Source: Aldrovandia affinis
Taxonomy: Eukaryota > Chordata > Actinopteri > Notacanthiformes > Halosauridae
Assembly: GCA_029706075.1 (NCBI GenBank)
Contig: JAINUG010000052.1
Location: 3,437,498 to 3,501,497, forward strand
DNA length: 64,000 bases
Direction of reading: 5' to 3'
Below, piece by piece: positions 44,326 through 55,229 of this stretch. Position numbers and translations under genes: made by a program. Every line of letters starts with the position of its first letter. Position 1 is the first letter of the stretch. Below the pieces are notes generated by a model. The model saw nothing but the letters and a program-made list of their open reading frames with translations. It had not been told where the DNA came from and ran no database searches.

Positions 44326-44700
44326 TCAGTTTTTATTTTCTCCCCAAATTTGGAAAGCCTGGTAACTGTAGGCACATCCCACTGTAATCGACAACAGCAT
44401 GCATGTCTTCCGGAATGCATACAGCCAGCAATAAACAATCCAAAATCTCAGCTGCGAAGTTACTGCATCAGCGTACTGAGCAACTGGCACAGCAGCACAG
44501 ACAGAGCATAGGTGCCCTATCGACTAGAGGAGTCGCTATTGCTTGATGAGGTGGGCAATAGCCTGCTAAATGAAAACTGGATGATGCTAAAGATAATTAC
44601 GTGCCGCTCCGGGGGGCTCTCGGCACTGGCACGTTCAGGATTGGAGCCAGATGATGGGACGATCACTGCATTAAGAGTGCCTCCGGTGGTAGGCCACCTT
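44326..44700 (-). mobile_element. probable old SINE
   Basis: On the minus strand the end CCAAATTTGGGGAGAAAATA is the SINE-type tail seen elsewhere in the window. Upstream (plus 44500-44560) TCGACTAGAGGAGTCGCTAT resembles the body of a known teleost tRNA-SINE. It is strongly diverged; the head is unclear. Confidence 0.4.
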
Positions 44701-45244
44701 GAAAAACCTCCATCATGATCAGTTCTGAAGACACAACCCAAATCCACATCCACAAATCCACACTGAGTACTTATGTCAGTATTCATCCTTTCATCATTGG
44801 ACTGACTATGGACCATCCGCCATACTGGAGGAGACGTGCTCAGTCTCTTTGAGAATTTAACAGACATGTTGCTAGGCTACGAACAACTCTCCGAGGAAGG
44901 ACCTGGAACCAGCAGCCCAGGGAAATCAACCACTGCACACATCTGAAGCTAAATGTTTACTTTTACACAGAACTCCAGTGCTGGCAGTCAGGGCAAGAAT
45001 CTGTGACCAGGAGGCAGCTTCACTTTGTGGAAAAACTCAGAACAGCTTTGGCCAATTGGTTCAGTAAAAATGTAGCACATTCATTTATCTTTGACTGTCA
45101 GCGAACTGCCTTTAAGCACATTTCACCTGTTTGGGACATTGTTCCTTTGGATTTTATTTTGGGTTTCTGGTGTTGCTCCTCCAGCCTGGAGATTCAGTAA
45201 AAGGGTTGTCAAAATGATTTGGCATCGTGGGCGGCGGACAGCAT

Positions 45245-45747
45245 TGTAAGAAATACGGCAGCACTCTGATCTTGATGAAGGTTTTATTTAGGTAGCGACA
45301 GTAACAAAGTAAATGACAGGTAATACAAGAATACCAGCAAGCACTCTGGACTCAGCGTTCAGAGTTCGTCTGAATGTCCTTCTCCCAACAATGACTCTAA
45401 ATACTCTTTTCGGCTTTGTTCTTCTGAGGCGGGAAACAGAAATGTGTATTTGGAAAAAATGTGATTGATTTAGGGGAACCAGTGTCTGGCCTCCCTAAAT
45501 CAATCAGTCTGCTCATCACTAGGGAGGGTGTGATTTATTCAGTAGCCAGGAAGTCTAAAAGGTTGACCTGAGTAGCCGGTTGATCACCTATCCATGTATT
45601 CTACTGGCCATTCCCGGTTTCAGGAGTTCCTCTGTCTCTTCCTCTCAATCACCTATTCATATGTCAATGACTGTCCCCATTTGGCCGCACAGATCCTTTG
45701 TAATTGTGATATGATTTACCCGTCTGCCTACAGTTCAATATTTTACA
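45245..45747 (-). repeat. 3' LTR
   Basis: A 503-bp LTR with TG...CA ends in minus orientation. It matches 46964-47361 plus 48777-48915 apart from small indels (for example a piece present near 47260-47310 but shortened here). Confidence 0.88.
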
Positions 45748-46091
45748 GTCCCCCCTTTGATGCTTGTCTTAACATAAAAGCATCACATATCAGTGGCGAT
45801 GTTGTCCTGTCTTAGGTTGCTCTTTCACATCCTGAAGAGTCTTACCCATCATGGGAGCAACACCTCTTCCACTGGCATGAATATTCCGTGCATCCGAGGC
45901 GATGTTATCCTGCCTTAGGTAGTCCTCCTCCTATCAAAGGATCTTACCCGTCTTTGGATCAACATCTTTACACTGGCATCATGCTGGATACTGTCCGGCT
46001 CTGACTGATCTTATCACAATTATAATGGGGTGCTCTTTTGTTCAATCAATCTACCCACTAGGGATTGGGACCGGGAGAGAGTGAGGACCCT

Positions 46092-46364
46092 CTAAAACCA
46101 AGGTGCCAGTTTGACAAGTTCGTTTGTAAATGAGACGTTTTTCCGTTTCAGAATGGAACACATACAATAAATAAGAACGCACTGAACAAAGACAAGAATT
46201 AAACATACAAATACCACTTTGATCCTTCGAGCCTCCCTCTCTCTAAGGCGCAGCTCCAGGCTGGATCCCTTTCCGCTGAGTTTCCCGACTCGTCGGAGTG
46301 AAGGATCCTCAGCCTCTCTGCTTCCCAGTATTTTCTTGAAAAAAATACTGATCACAGAAAGCAC
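46092..46364 (-). CDS. unrecognised membrane-type frame in the ERV-like element
   Basis: An open frame of 90 codons. The middle is charged (LELRLREREARRIK) and is followed by a hydrophobic run VVFVCLILVFVQCVLIYCMC, which would span a membrane, then KRKN. It could be a remnant of a viral envelope transmembrane part or a chance frame. The charged section lies in a 44-bp sequence that is repeated next to the primer binding site (46911-46954). No function is assigned. Confidence 0.3.
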   Translation of the reverse strand: MLSVISIFFKKILGSREAEDPSLRRVGKLSGKGSSLELRLREREARRIKVVFVCLILVFVQCVLIYCMCSILKRKNVSFTNELVKLAPWF

Positions 46365-46954
46365 TACTCGCTTACTAATGCATTCAGTTTCAGCTTATAG
46401 TGGCCTGACTGTACATTGAGCCGGACACGGTGGCCATCTCTCTTATGGTCTTAATGCCATCTGCGATCCGACCGGCCGGTGACCCAGTCGATAGCGATCC
46501 CCAGACCCCGTAGTAGCTGTTAACCACCTGGTTAGGAACCAACGGTCTGATCCCTATCCCACCTTGCTATGGGTATAGAAACTTTTGACTGTTTTCACCA
46601 GCCTTGCCTGTTCACAGAGGTCGTCTCTTACGCCCCTCTGCTAGGTGTGGACTGTCATCCACGTACCACGTACTGACTGCATACTTCCATGCGACAGCTA
46701 CGCCAACTAGACGGTACCACGGCAGTATGTCCATTCATCAGACACGGGGGCCTTCAGTCTTCTCCCCTGCACTATATTCCTCTTTAACGTGCCCTCGGCA
46801 ATTCCGCCGCCGCCTGTTGTGGCCTAGGTTTGGGGTGCCTAATCCCCTGCCTAAGCCACCTTGAATGTGATTTCCCACCAAACTCCAGAATATGCTACTC
46901 CTAACACTTAGATCCTTCAAGCCTCCCTCTCTCTAAGGCGCAGCTCCTGGCTGG
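46221..46954. repeat. 44-bp direct repeat within the ERV-like element
   Basis: GATCCTTCGAGCCTCCCTCT at 46221 and GATCCTTCAAGCCTCCCTCT at 46911 both continue CTCTAAGGCGCAGCTCC-GG. The second copy borders the candidate primer binding site. The rest of the internal region has no recognised gene. Confidence 0.85.
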
Positions 46955-46963
46955 CTTGCCAAT

Positions 46964-48915
46964 TGTAAGAAATACGGCAGCACTCTGATCTTGATGAAGG
47001 AGGTTTTATTTCGGTAGCGACAGTAACAAAGTAAATGACAGGTAATACAAGAATACCAGCAAGCACTCTGGACTCAGCGGAGTTAGTCTGAATGTCCTTC
47101 TCCCAACTGAATGACTCTAAATACTCTTTTCGGCTTTGTTCTTCTGAGGCGGGAAACAGAAATGTGTATTTGGAAATAATGTGATTGATTTAGGGAAGCC
47201 AGTGTCTGGCCTCCCTAAATCAATCAGTCTGCTCATCACTGGGGGGGGTGATTTATTCCGTTCCCGGGGCCTAGCCAGGAAATAGTCTATTGTATTGTTA
47301 ATCAAGTCTAAATGGTTGACCTGAGTAGCCAGTTGATCACCTATCCATGTATTCTACTGACTAGAGATGCACCGATCGATCGGCCTCTGACCGGAAATGG
47401 CCGATTTTCAGCTGATCGGCCTCAATCGGTGACTTGATCCCGATCACTCCACATAGCCGATTCTGTGCGCCGGTTGGCTCCTCGCCCCCTCTTTTCACGT
47501 GACGTGCGCGTACCCGTGAGCCAATGCAGACAGATCAGATGAGCGCAGCGCTGAACATAAAGCTTTCAGTTTGTCATACATGTCAATCGAAAATAAGCCG
47601 CGGAGGAACAACCTCGAAAGCGTTCGAACGACCAACCTAATCATTTAGGTTGACCAACTCGTTTTTCTACAGTACCGTAGGTACGGGGTTAATTAATAAT
47701 TAACCCGTTGCGCTAGTTCGGTTCCTCTGAACCATTTTCCATTAATAGAACATGGTGGTAGTGCATACACTTGACGTAATAATGCCCTGCTGAAGCACTG
47801 AATTGCACTGAAATCATTATGTTCGCTAATGAGTGACGTTATGAAACAGTGCTATTCACTCATACAAATCTAACTTATTAGACCTAATGATAAATTCATC
47901 TAACGATTTCTAGCTAAACCACAGCTGTGCGTTTCCACTATCAAACAAACTCAGAAACAGCAAGCATCGCCTCTTTTCCAATTACTCCTAGTTTGAAACA
48001 TTTTTATCTAGGCTTTGAAGCTAGTTAAAGTCGTAGTCGTTAGGCTACCTGACTCACGCAAATAACGAAATTCTGCTGAAGAGCGGCTTGTTTCAATGCC
48101 TTTGACAAGCTCCGCAACTGAAACATCCGTCCTTATATCGCTACAAGTGTTTTCCATTGCACTATATAGAATTGGGATCTACTCTAATCCACCTCTAGCA
48201 AACAAATTAGTCTAGCGCATCATAGGTTCGAACTAACCTGTTTTCCATTAGCATTGTCGCAATAACTTTCTGATGCACATCAAGTTGAAGCCATATAATT
48301 ATTTAATGGAAAAAGGGCTTGTGTCATCTGTCATCAGAATATAACGTTAGTGTTTTAAATAAATATTTCCGGACTAATGGTCTGTCACCATGTCAGTACA
48401 TTTAAACTACTCTTGTTTCTTTTTATTTATTACTTAAAGGCTACATGCCACTGTTGTTGGATTCTCTTTTATTCATCATTTAATTTAATTTGCACAAAAA
48501 AAAAGAAAAGCTCTGTCCAGTAACCTGGAACACTTTTTTTATTTTGAAATGTGTTTTAGTGAGACCTACCTCATGCTTCTGACCTACCTCAGAATTGTCA
48601 ATCTTACTTTTCTATTAAAGCAAAGTTACAAAAATGTTTGTGTAAGTTGTCAATTATTGTTTTTAGGAAAAAAAAATCGGAATCGGCCAAAATCGGTATC
48701 GGCAAGTCAGACTAATCAAAAATTGGAAATCGGAATCGGCCAAGAAAATCGCAATCGGTGCATCTCTACTACTGACCATTCCCGGTTTCAGGAGTTCCTC
48801 TGTCTCTTCCTCTCAATCACCTATTCATATGTCAATGACTGTCTCCATTCGGCCGCACAGATCCTTTGTAATTGTGATATGATTTATCCGTCTGCCTACA
48901 GTTCAATATCTTACA
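46964..48915 (-). repeat. 5' LTR, interrupted by hAT
   Basis: The LTR parts 46964-47361 and 48777-48915 together give about 537 bp. The 1.4 kb between them is the hAT element 47362-48768 with its duplicated CTACTGAC. Confidence 0.88.
47362..48768. mobile_element. non-autonomous hAT element (1.4 kb) in the 5' LTR
   Basis: Ends TAGAGATGCACCGATCGATC and, inverted, TAGAGATGCACCGATTGCGA are flanked by CTACTGAC at 47354-47361 and 48769-48776, an exact 8-bp duplication. Both ends are rich in ATCGG/TCGGCC words. There is no transposase frame. Confidence 0.93.
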
Positions 48916-49481
48916 GCGTAGTGGTCTAACGCACCGTATTCTAGCCGGTCCGATGCGGTGTGCACTGCCTGGCAGGGACGCGGTTTGAAACCTCTCTCTA
49001 CCAGACTGGCCCTGGACGTCAGCCCCGATCAGGGGTGGAATTTGCCCATCCGGAGAGTGAGCCGGCTCGGGTCCACCGCATAAGGGAGTCTCCAGAACGT
49101 GGGTGGGCGAATTCTATCTCGAAGGAAGCCAAGTTTGCTGTCCTCGGAAAATTAGCTTGTCTCGTAGAGACGAGCGGCGGACTCGTGTGGGGAGGGTAAA
49201 TCAAAATAAATAGGGGTATTATTGGCTACCAAATTGGGTGAAAAACTGGAAAAAATCTGAAACAAAAAATTTAAGATTTGGCTTCAAAATGGAGATTCCA
49301 AGAAATTCCTGAGAAGTCCAATCGCATGCTTTCTTCCAACAAATTCTTACCATTTCATCATTTATTTTCTTCGCCTGTCATATTTGTGCTCTATCTTATA
49401 GAGTAAGGAATAAAAGGCCCACAGTTACCCAAAATTAAATGAATGTATAGCAATTCCTACCCCTTAAAAGGTTCACATTTC

Positions 49482-49548
49482 GGGCCTCCCGGGTAGTGTA
49501 GCGGTGTAACGTCCGACACTACCCACCGCAACCCGGGACTGATTCCAC
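49482..49548 (+). mobile_element. SINE head fragment, type II
   Basis: GGGCCTCCCGGGTAGTGTAG then AACGTCCGACACTACCCACC is the tRNA-like head of the type II SINE, ending after the B-box region. The body and tail are absent. Confidence 0.75.
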
Positions 49549-52265
49549 CTTTTGGTTGCCATTCTTTCTTGGTGGAATAAAATGTGACTTCATGCACTTC
49601 AAGAGGATCATGGTAATACAGGAACATTTTAAAACCCCATTTCCTTTATAGAACCCAAGCCAAGTTACCATGAGCTGGACACAAACTAAAGCCGACCGAC
49701 CTCGTACAGTACAATTGCTTTTCATCTTCCCCGATCAAGTAGATCATCTGACTTTGTCTGAATTACAAAATAAGAAATGTATTCTAATTTTGCGATGATG
49801 AGCAATAGCATTCTTCCTCCCTTCTGTAAAATCTGTTTTAGCAGCAATGCCAAAAGAAGCAACAACTTGCACAGCATTGTGGACCCCTCCCACAGCTTGT
49901 TTGTAAATTTCCCACCCTCAGTTATGCGATCAAGGTGAGCTGAGACAGGACAGAAAATGTGAAGAATGTGAAACCACCCAGAGCCTTGACTAATCAAACC
50001 AATCAGATCACAGTTCTACAGAGGAACAAACCTAGCTTATTTGTCGTCAATTTCCAGGGAGAACAGCCAACTGTAAGCAATAATCCAGGTGTTTTTTTGT
50101 TGAAAATTCCCAGGGGCCATATTATCTCACCTCAATCTAAATAAGGGCCAAATATTTCCTGTCAACCTTCATAAAATGTTGACATTGTGTGTAGTGTGGA
50201 CTAATTTTAACAGTGTAGTTATAAAAAAAAAAAAAAAAAAGTGAGTAATTCAGTAAAAAAATGCATTGCTTTTCATTTTTATTGCTAGCAAAAATGAATT
50301 TCTTTTTAATAAAAGGGACATTTGTCATACATAAATCAAATAAACTGGTCGTGCTCTAGGCCCTATTTTCAATGTCAGCTGTATGTAATGTGTAGGCCTG
50401 CTTCCTTATGACATTCCAAACAATTTCCTTTTCCATCAACGTTGTAAAAATGTGACAAGTATGCAGTTACACAATACAATCCTACATTGAAATTTCACTT
50501 CTTTCACATAGTTGGCCAGTGTGCTGAACTAAAGCAATCTTCTCATTGTCAAACTTTTAGGGTTTATGTTTTACTTGACTTTGTTGATCTCCAGAGGATG
50601 GAATTTCATTCAGTGCTTAATCATTTTAAATGTGAGGCAATGAAAAGCATCTTAATTAGAAAGAATGCAGAGTTCTTGAGATCCTTGGGGGACAGACGAA
50701 TTGTGATAGTTCTGAAAGAAAGGGCTGAATGACTGGAGGTGCATTAGGCCAGCTGAAAGCATGCTCGGAGTGCAGAGGGCCAGGTGACGCAATGAAGATG
50801 ACTTGCAGCAGGCAGGAACTGTTCAAAAATATCCAGACAATGGGCCCACTTTAGTTTGTGCTTCACCTAAAAAGCTGCCTAGCTTAAGGGTACCTCCAAG
50901 CTCAAAAGAAGAAATGGAAATCAATAGGAAATGTGTGGGGGGTTTTTTGTCCTCTAAAAAGTGTAGGCCGGTGGACAAAGAAATGTCCCTGGTGTGGCTA
51001 TACAGTCAAGAACCATTTGGAAAACTTGCTATGCATGTCCTACATTACAACTACATAAGACATTCATAAGCACTACACGCTAGACAAGCATTCATAAAGT
51101 GAAATTGACTGTCATAAGGTATGCAATGTTCTATTATTGTGGCTTACAGTTCCTCCAGATCTTGACTGCGAGAATCAAATCCAAATTAAGTAACTTAATT
51201 AACTCCACATTAATCTAGCAGACAGACTACATTGTTGTTCCAGTGTATTTTTAAGTCTCATTACCAAAAAGCTGCTACAATTTTGCGATGTTCAAAATAT
51301 TGCATTAAATGCAAATGTATTTTTTAACTACGATAAAATAATAACCACGATAAAATAATCTTAATTCCTCTTATGAGAAAAGCAAGTCCAACAGCGAGTC
51401 AGTAGCCCAAGTGGATGTGAGCCAGTCAAACAAACGACAATACTGGAGGAAAAGTTCAAAAGGAACATAATTTCCAGTTGAACAGGCTAAACTGTAGCTA
51501 ACAGTGAAAATGTGTTGCTCCATCTGAAATCGCCATGCTACTGGGAAGCCTAACAATCAGAGCTATGAAACCTGCTCATGATGCTAGTGAAAAGGAAGTG
51601 TGACGCAGGATAGAGTGAAACCTGAACTCAGAAATACTCCAAACAATCAGAACATGGCAAATCTGATGAGCACTGCAGAGTTTAGGCCTTCCAAAAATAT
51701 CACATTCACAGAGCTAATGAGGAGGTTAGACTATACAACTATGACTATAAACTATACAATGCAGTGCAAAATTATGTTTTGTCATCATAATTGGCATTAA
51801 AAAAGTTCATGCAGCAGCATCAAATCAGCCCAAACATTACATATAAATCTTCTTCTTTGTGTACTTTAAAAAAAAAAAAACATGTTTTAATTGTAAATTG
51901 ATGAATTGTTACATGCGGAATGCATGAAACATGTGCATAGTGCAATTCCAAACAAGGCACTATTTTGCTATTTACATGCATGTTTGTTCGTAATCCAACC
52001 AACCCCCAACAAACCTCCCCCGAGGCCAAAAATATTATCAACAATTGCTGAACCATGCTGGAAACTCCCCTTCTCATACAATCGACATGCATGCCCTGTC
52101 CTCCTCTTATGTTCTGTTTACTTAAAGGGGAAATCCAATCCAGTCCAATCATGCAGAAGTCTGCTCGGTTGTGCATTTTCATCTTTTCATTTTATTTGGT
52201 GTTGTGTTTGTTGTTTGTATATTTTTTTGCAGTCTGTTTAACTGCATGGCACAATGTTCTTTATA
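49549..52265. other. intron 1, long unrecognised stretch
   Basis: Contains an A run at 50222-50240 and AT-rich sequence. I see no gene, terminal repeat or SINE. It is the longest stretch of intron 1 without visible insertions and may hold old unrecognisable repeats. Confidence 0.45.
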
Positions 52266-53262
52266 CACTACCGGTCAAAAGTTTTAGAACACGTACATTT
52301 TTCCAGTTTTTATTGAAATGTACACAGTTTAATGTTTCAATGTACTCTGAAATTAAAGCATAGAACAAATAAACAATTGGAGATACAAAAAGAAATCATG
52401 GAATTGTTTTGTTTAAAAAAATCGACTCATCAAAGTAGCCACCTTTTGCAGATATAACAGCCGAACACACTCGTGGCATTCTTTCTACAATGGAAATCAA
52501 ATATTGCTCGGAAAGTTCTTCCCAACACTGTTGCAGAAGTTTCCACAAATGTGTTGCACTTGTAGATTGCTTTGCTTTCACCCTTCTGTCCAGTTCATCC
52601 CAAACCAGCTCGATGGGGTTTAAGTCTGGAGACTGTGCAGGCCATTCCATGATTTGAAGCCTACCATCTTTTAAGGTAGTTTTGACATAGCCTGGAGGTA
52701 TGTTTTGGGTCATTATCTTGCTGTAGGGTGAACCCCTGACCAACTAGGGTACTGCATGGAGCTGCAAAATGCTGTGGTAGCCCTTTTGGTTCAGGGTGCC
52801 AGTCACTCTGTGCAAGTCGCCGACTCTGGATCCAGCAAAAGAGCCCGAGACCATCACACTTCCTCCTCCATGTTTGACAGTTGGTGTCACACACTAAGGA
52901 ACCATCCTTTTGTCTACTCAACGGCGTACAAAAACCCTGCGTGATGAACCAAAGATTTCAAATTTGGATTAATCGGTCCATAAGACCTTCTTCCAGTCTT
53001 CAGTAGTCCACTGGCGATGCTTCATGGCCCAGGCAAGACTTTTATAATCAAGACAAAATAAGACTTCAAAATAAGACTTCTTATTTTGGCATCTTAGCAA
53101 TGGCTTTCTTACTGCCACTCGACCTGTCAAACCTGCAGCTCGAAGTCTTCTCTTCACAGTTGAAATTGAGACTTCCTTACTTCAACCAGTGTTAAGCTGT
53201 GCTTGAAGCTGTTGTCCTGTGAGCCACCTATCACGCAAGCTGTTGACTCTCAGAAACTTCTC
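52266..53262 (-). mobile_element. Tc1-like element, 5' part missing
   Basis: The left end CACTACCGGTCAAAAGTTTT follows TA at 52264-52265. The right side stops at about 53262 inside the transposase N-terminus and runs into a SINE. It is the same family as 62098-63414. Confidence 0.88.
52430..53262 (-). pseudogene. Tc1-like transposase, truncated and broken
   Basis: The visible start is VNSLRDR-type sequence, then VKRRLRAAGLTGRVAVRKPL. A small tandem insertion (AATAAGACTTC repeated, near 53040-53090) sits before AWAMKHRQWTTEDWKKVLWT (first Asp). After a frame change follow FTLQQDNDPKHTSRLCQNYL (second Asp) and [20 protein letters not shown] (Glu). The helix-turn-helix is missing. Confidence 0.85.
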
Positions 53263-53502
53263 TTGTCTCCTCCAAGACGGCACTCGCCAAGCCGTCGACC
53301 ATAACTCTGGTACTCCAGAGCCACTCCATTACTCAGCTAACTCATGTTGGCTTCCCTCCCCCCTCCCTGGGGCAGACAGTCAATTGCTGCCCCCTAGTGG
53401 CACTCCCGGCCAGAGCCGACACTGGCACACCGGTGGAATCGAACCCTGGTCGCAGTGGCCAGCGTCGAACGTTGTAACAGCTAGACGACCTGGGAGGCGC
53501 CT
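53263..53502 (-). mobile_element. SINE, type II, truncated tail
   Basis: On the minus strand the head GGCGCCTCCCAGGTCGTCTA and B box GGTTCGATTCC are followed by the GC-rich body to GCCGTCTTGGAGGAGAC. The tail is missing where it meets the Tc1 element. The partner copy at 59608 keeps its tail. Confidence 0.85.
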
Positions 53503-54250
53503 CAAAGGCACTGCTTCTACATAACTTTCCACAATAATTGCAAATAATTTTGCTACAAATGTAACATAAGTAACACCCCTTTTCCACATGGAATCCGCAC
53601 CATTGCCAGGTTCAATTATCCAGGTACGGTAGTGTTTTTCATTGTTCGCATATAGGTCTCCTATACGGACAAATTCAGTGTAGAGTCTGTTCCCACATGA
53701 CATGATCGTTCCGGATAGATTAGTCAATGCAGGATGTATTTATTTTTCGGACTTTTCAGTTTGCTAATGATCTGGGCCTTCGGTCTCATTATACCTTGTT
53801 TGCGTAGGATGTGTGTTCTTTTGTCGTAGACCACGGCATCTCTGATGGTGCCACAGAGCTGTTGGTTAATTTCGTGGTCTGCGCGGATAGACAAAAGATC
53901 CCTTGTCTCTGAGTCAGTCCAATTTCCAGACATGTTCAGTAGCTAAAACAAAGACGCTGCTAACTACCATTAGGAGTTAGAATGGATTTTGATGCTGAGC
54001 ACACTGAACCCCCCTGGCCATATATTTAACACATTTTATGACCTTTCAAGTGATAAAGTGACAAAGGTTACCAATTTCTTAACTATGCATATAGAAGACA
54101 AAACTAGCCAAAACTACTGGCAACATGACATACTACCCAGCTATCAAACACCTACCTAGCTAATGTTCACTATTTGGCAATGTGATTAGTTAATACAATG
54201 CCCCTATGCTACATAGCTACCGTTTGCATAATGTAACCTGATTTATTTTT
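53503..54250 (-). repeat. duplicated Myb/SANT-encoding segment, copy 1
   Basis: This segment matches 59994-60700 nearly throughout, including the noncoding ends (for example ACTATGCATATAGAAGACAA and CCTAGCTAATGTTCACTATT). A small deletion and a TATACGG insertion distinguish the copies. Both have a SINE in the same place and orientation on the left, so the duplication happened after the SINE arrived. Confidence 0.85.
53740..53933 (-). CDS. Myb/SANT-like DNA-binding protein fragment, copy 1
   Basis: It reads MSGNWTDSETRDLLSIRADH then EINQQLCGTIRDAVVYDKRT and HILRKQGIMRPKAQIISKLK. The spaced aromatic/hydrophobic pattern (W at 5, then Ile/Leu helices and KL-K-KY at the end) is that of Myb/SANT-like (trihelix-type) domains. 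These are found in Harbinger-associated proteins and several domesticated fish genes. About 65 residues remain before the frame ends. A second exon may be the frame at 53510-53727. I infer a transposon origin because the unit is repeated. Confidence 0.6.
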
Positions 54251-54394
54251 ATGAGCAGTAGTTTTTAGCATTGTTTATAGCAATTATACAACCTCACTTG
54301 AGTTACATTACAATGCCGGTTTTTCCTGAACATAAACATACAATGAACAGCACGCAATCCCACACGTGCACAGGGGCAAACACAGACACGTGCG
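54251..54394. other. spacer before microsatellite
   Basis: Unassigned sequence between the duplicated segment and the (CA)n tract. Confidence 0.4.
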
Positions 54395-54400
54395 CACGCA

Positions 54401-54438
<38 letters not shown>
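54395..54438. repeat. (CA)n microsatellite
   Basis: ACGCACGCGC followed by about 15 CA units. It ends 30 bp left of the inverted repeat. Confidence 0.95.
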
Positions 54439-54443
<5 letters not shown>

Positions 54444-54467
54444 ACAATATTAATAGGGCCAAATATG

Positions 54468-54903
54468 TGAATGTGCTCCACCTTGGTTTACAATAGAAAA
54501 TCATGTGTGTGACCCTCCTCCCTCCTCCTCTTTGTGTGTCTGCCACTTTACCACCTAGAGCTTGCAGTCACCCCATATTCTCGCATATTCAATGGGTTTG
54601 GCAACGCATCTCAACGTTATTTAACTTTAACCCGTTCTTGAGTCACTCCTCCAACATATGGTGGAACAAGAAATGATGTATAGCTCAATCACCCTTCATT
54701 TGGAAGGTGTGGTTACAGAAGGGGATTTGCACACTTGGTGACCTTTATAATGCGGTTAACATCAAGACATTCATAGATCTTGAACAGGAATCAGGATCAG
54801 TTTTGGAGGCACCTGCAACTTCAAAGTTTGCTCCTCAGGGGCGAGACATTATTTCCAGGCCGAATTTATCTGCCTCTTCCTCGACGGAATTCTACCACGG
54901 ACG
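54468..54903 (+). repeat. 436-bp inverted repeat, left arm (LINE ORF2 3' end, plus sense)
   Basis: Begins TGAATGTGCTCCACCTTGGT and ends TACCACGGACG. It is the reverse complement of 55230-55665, of exactly equal length, with one clear difference seen by eye (TTTAACCC against TTCAACCC). In plus sense it encodes GICTLGDLYNAVNIKTFIDL, the C-terminal part of the LINE ORF2 found at 55575-58370 on the minus strand. Confidence 0.92.
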
Positions 54904-55021
54904 GCCAAAATGGAAAAATGTATTAATTAATTAATTAAAACAAATAAATTACATTGAAAAATATATGTGGTTAAACATAAATTAATTGAACAACAAATTA
55001 AAACATTTTTAAAAAGAAAAG
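54904..55021. other. AT-rich spacer of the inverted repeat
   Basis: TTAATTAATTAATTAA followed by A-rich sequence up to the SINE head. Confidence 0.6.
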
Positions 55022-55229
55022 GGCTGGCGGATAGCGTAGCGGTCTAACGCACCACACTTTGGCTGGTCCGGTGTGGTGTGCGCTGCCTGTCAGGGACGCA
55101 GTTCGAAACCCGCGTCTCTACCAGACCGGCCCTGGGCGTCAGCCCGATCGGAGGCGGCGTTTGGCTGTCCGCCTCCGGGGGAGGGGGGAGGGTGAGCCGG
55201 CACGAGTCCGTCGAGGAGAAGGTTAAAGG
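55022..55229 (+). mobile_element. SINE, type I, truncated, in the spacer
   Basis: Head GGCTGGCGGATAGCGTAGCG with A box and B box AGTTCGAAACC, then a GC-rich body. It stops where the right arm of the inverted repeat begins (after GTCGAGGAGAAGGTTAAAGG). No tail is present. Confidence 0.85.

Larger units (their letters stand above)
45245..48915 (-). mobile_element. short non-autonomous endogenous retroviral element
   Basis: Two direct LTR copies (45245-45747 and 46964-48915, the second split by a hAT element) flank 1.2 kb of internal sequence. In minus orientation the LTR starts TGTAAAATATTG and ends CTTACA, with CTAAATAAAACC (poly(A) signal) near its end. Next to the 3' LTR the minus strand has AAAGGGGGGAC, a polypurine tract. 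Next to the 5' LTR TGGCAAGCCAGCCAGGAG is a candidate primer binding site; the tRNA was not identified. The flanking duplication is 4 bp. No gag, pol or env frame was recognised, so it is a deleted copy that depended on a helper. Confidence 0.85.
45227..49270 (+). mobile_element. tRNA-derived SINE (type I) split by an ERV-like element
   Basis: The first 18 bp GGGCGGCGGACAGCAT lie at 45229-45244. The SINE resumes at 48916 with GCGTAGTGGTCTAACGCACC, B box GGTTTGAAACC, GC-rich body and tail TTGGCTACCAAATTGGGTGA to about 49270. Joined, the head matches the type I SINE at 5745 (GCGGATAGCGTAGCGG). The interruption is 45245-48915, with GCAT/GCGT as a 4-bp target duplication. Confidence 0.82.
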
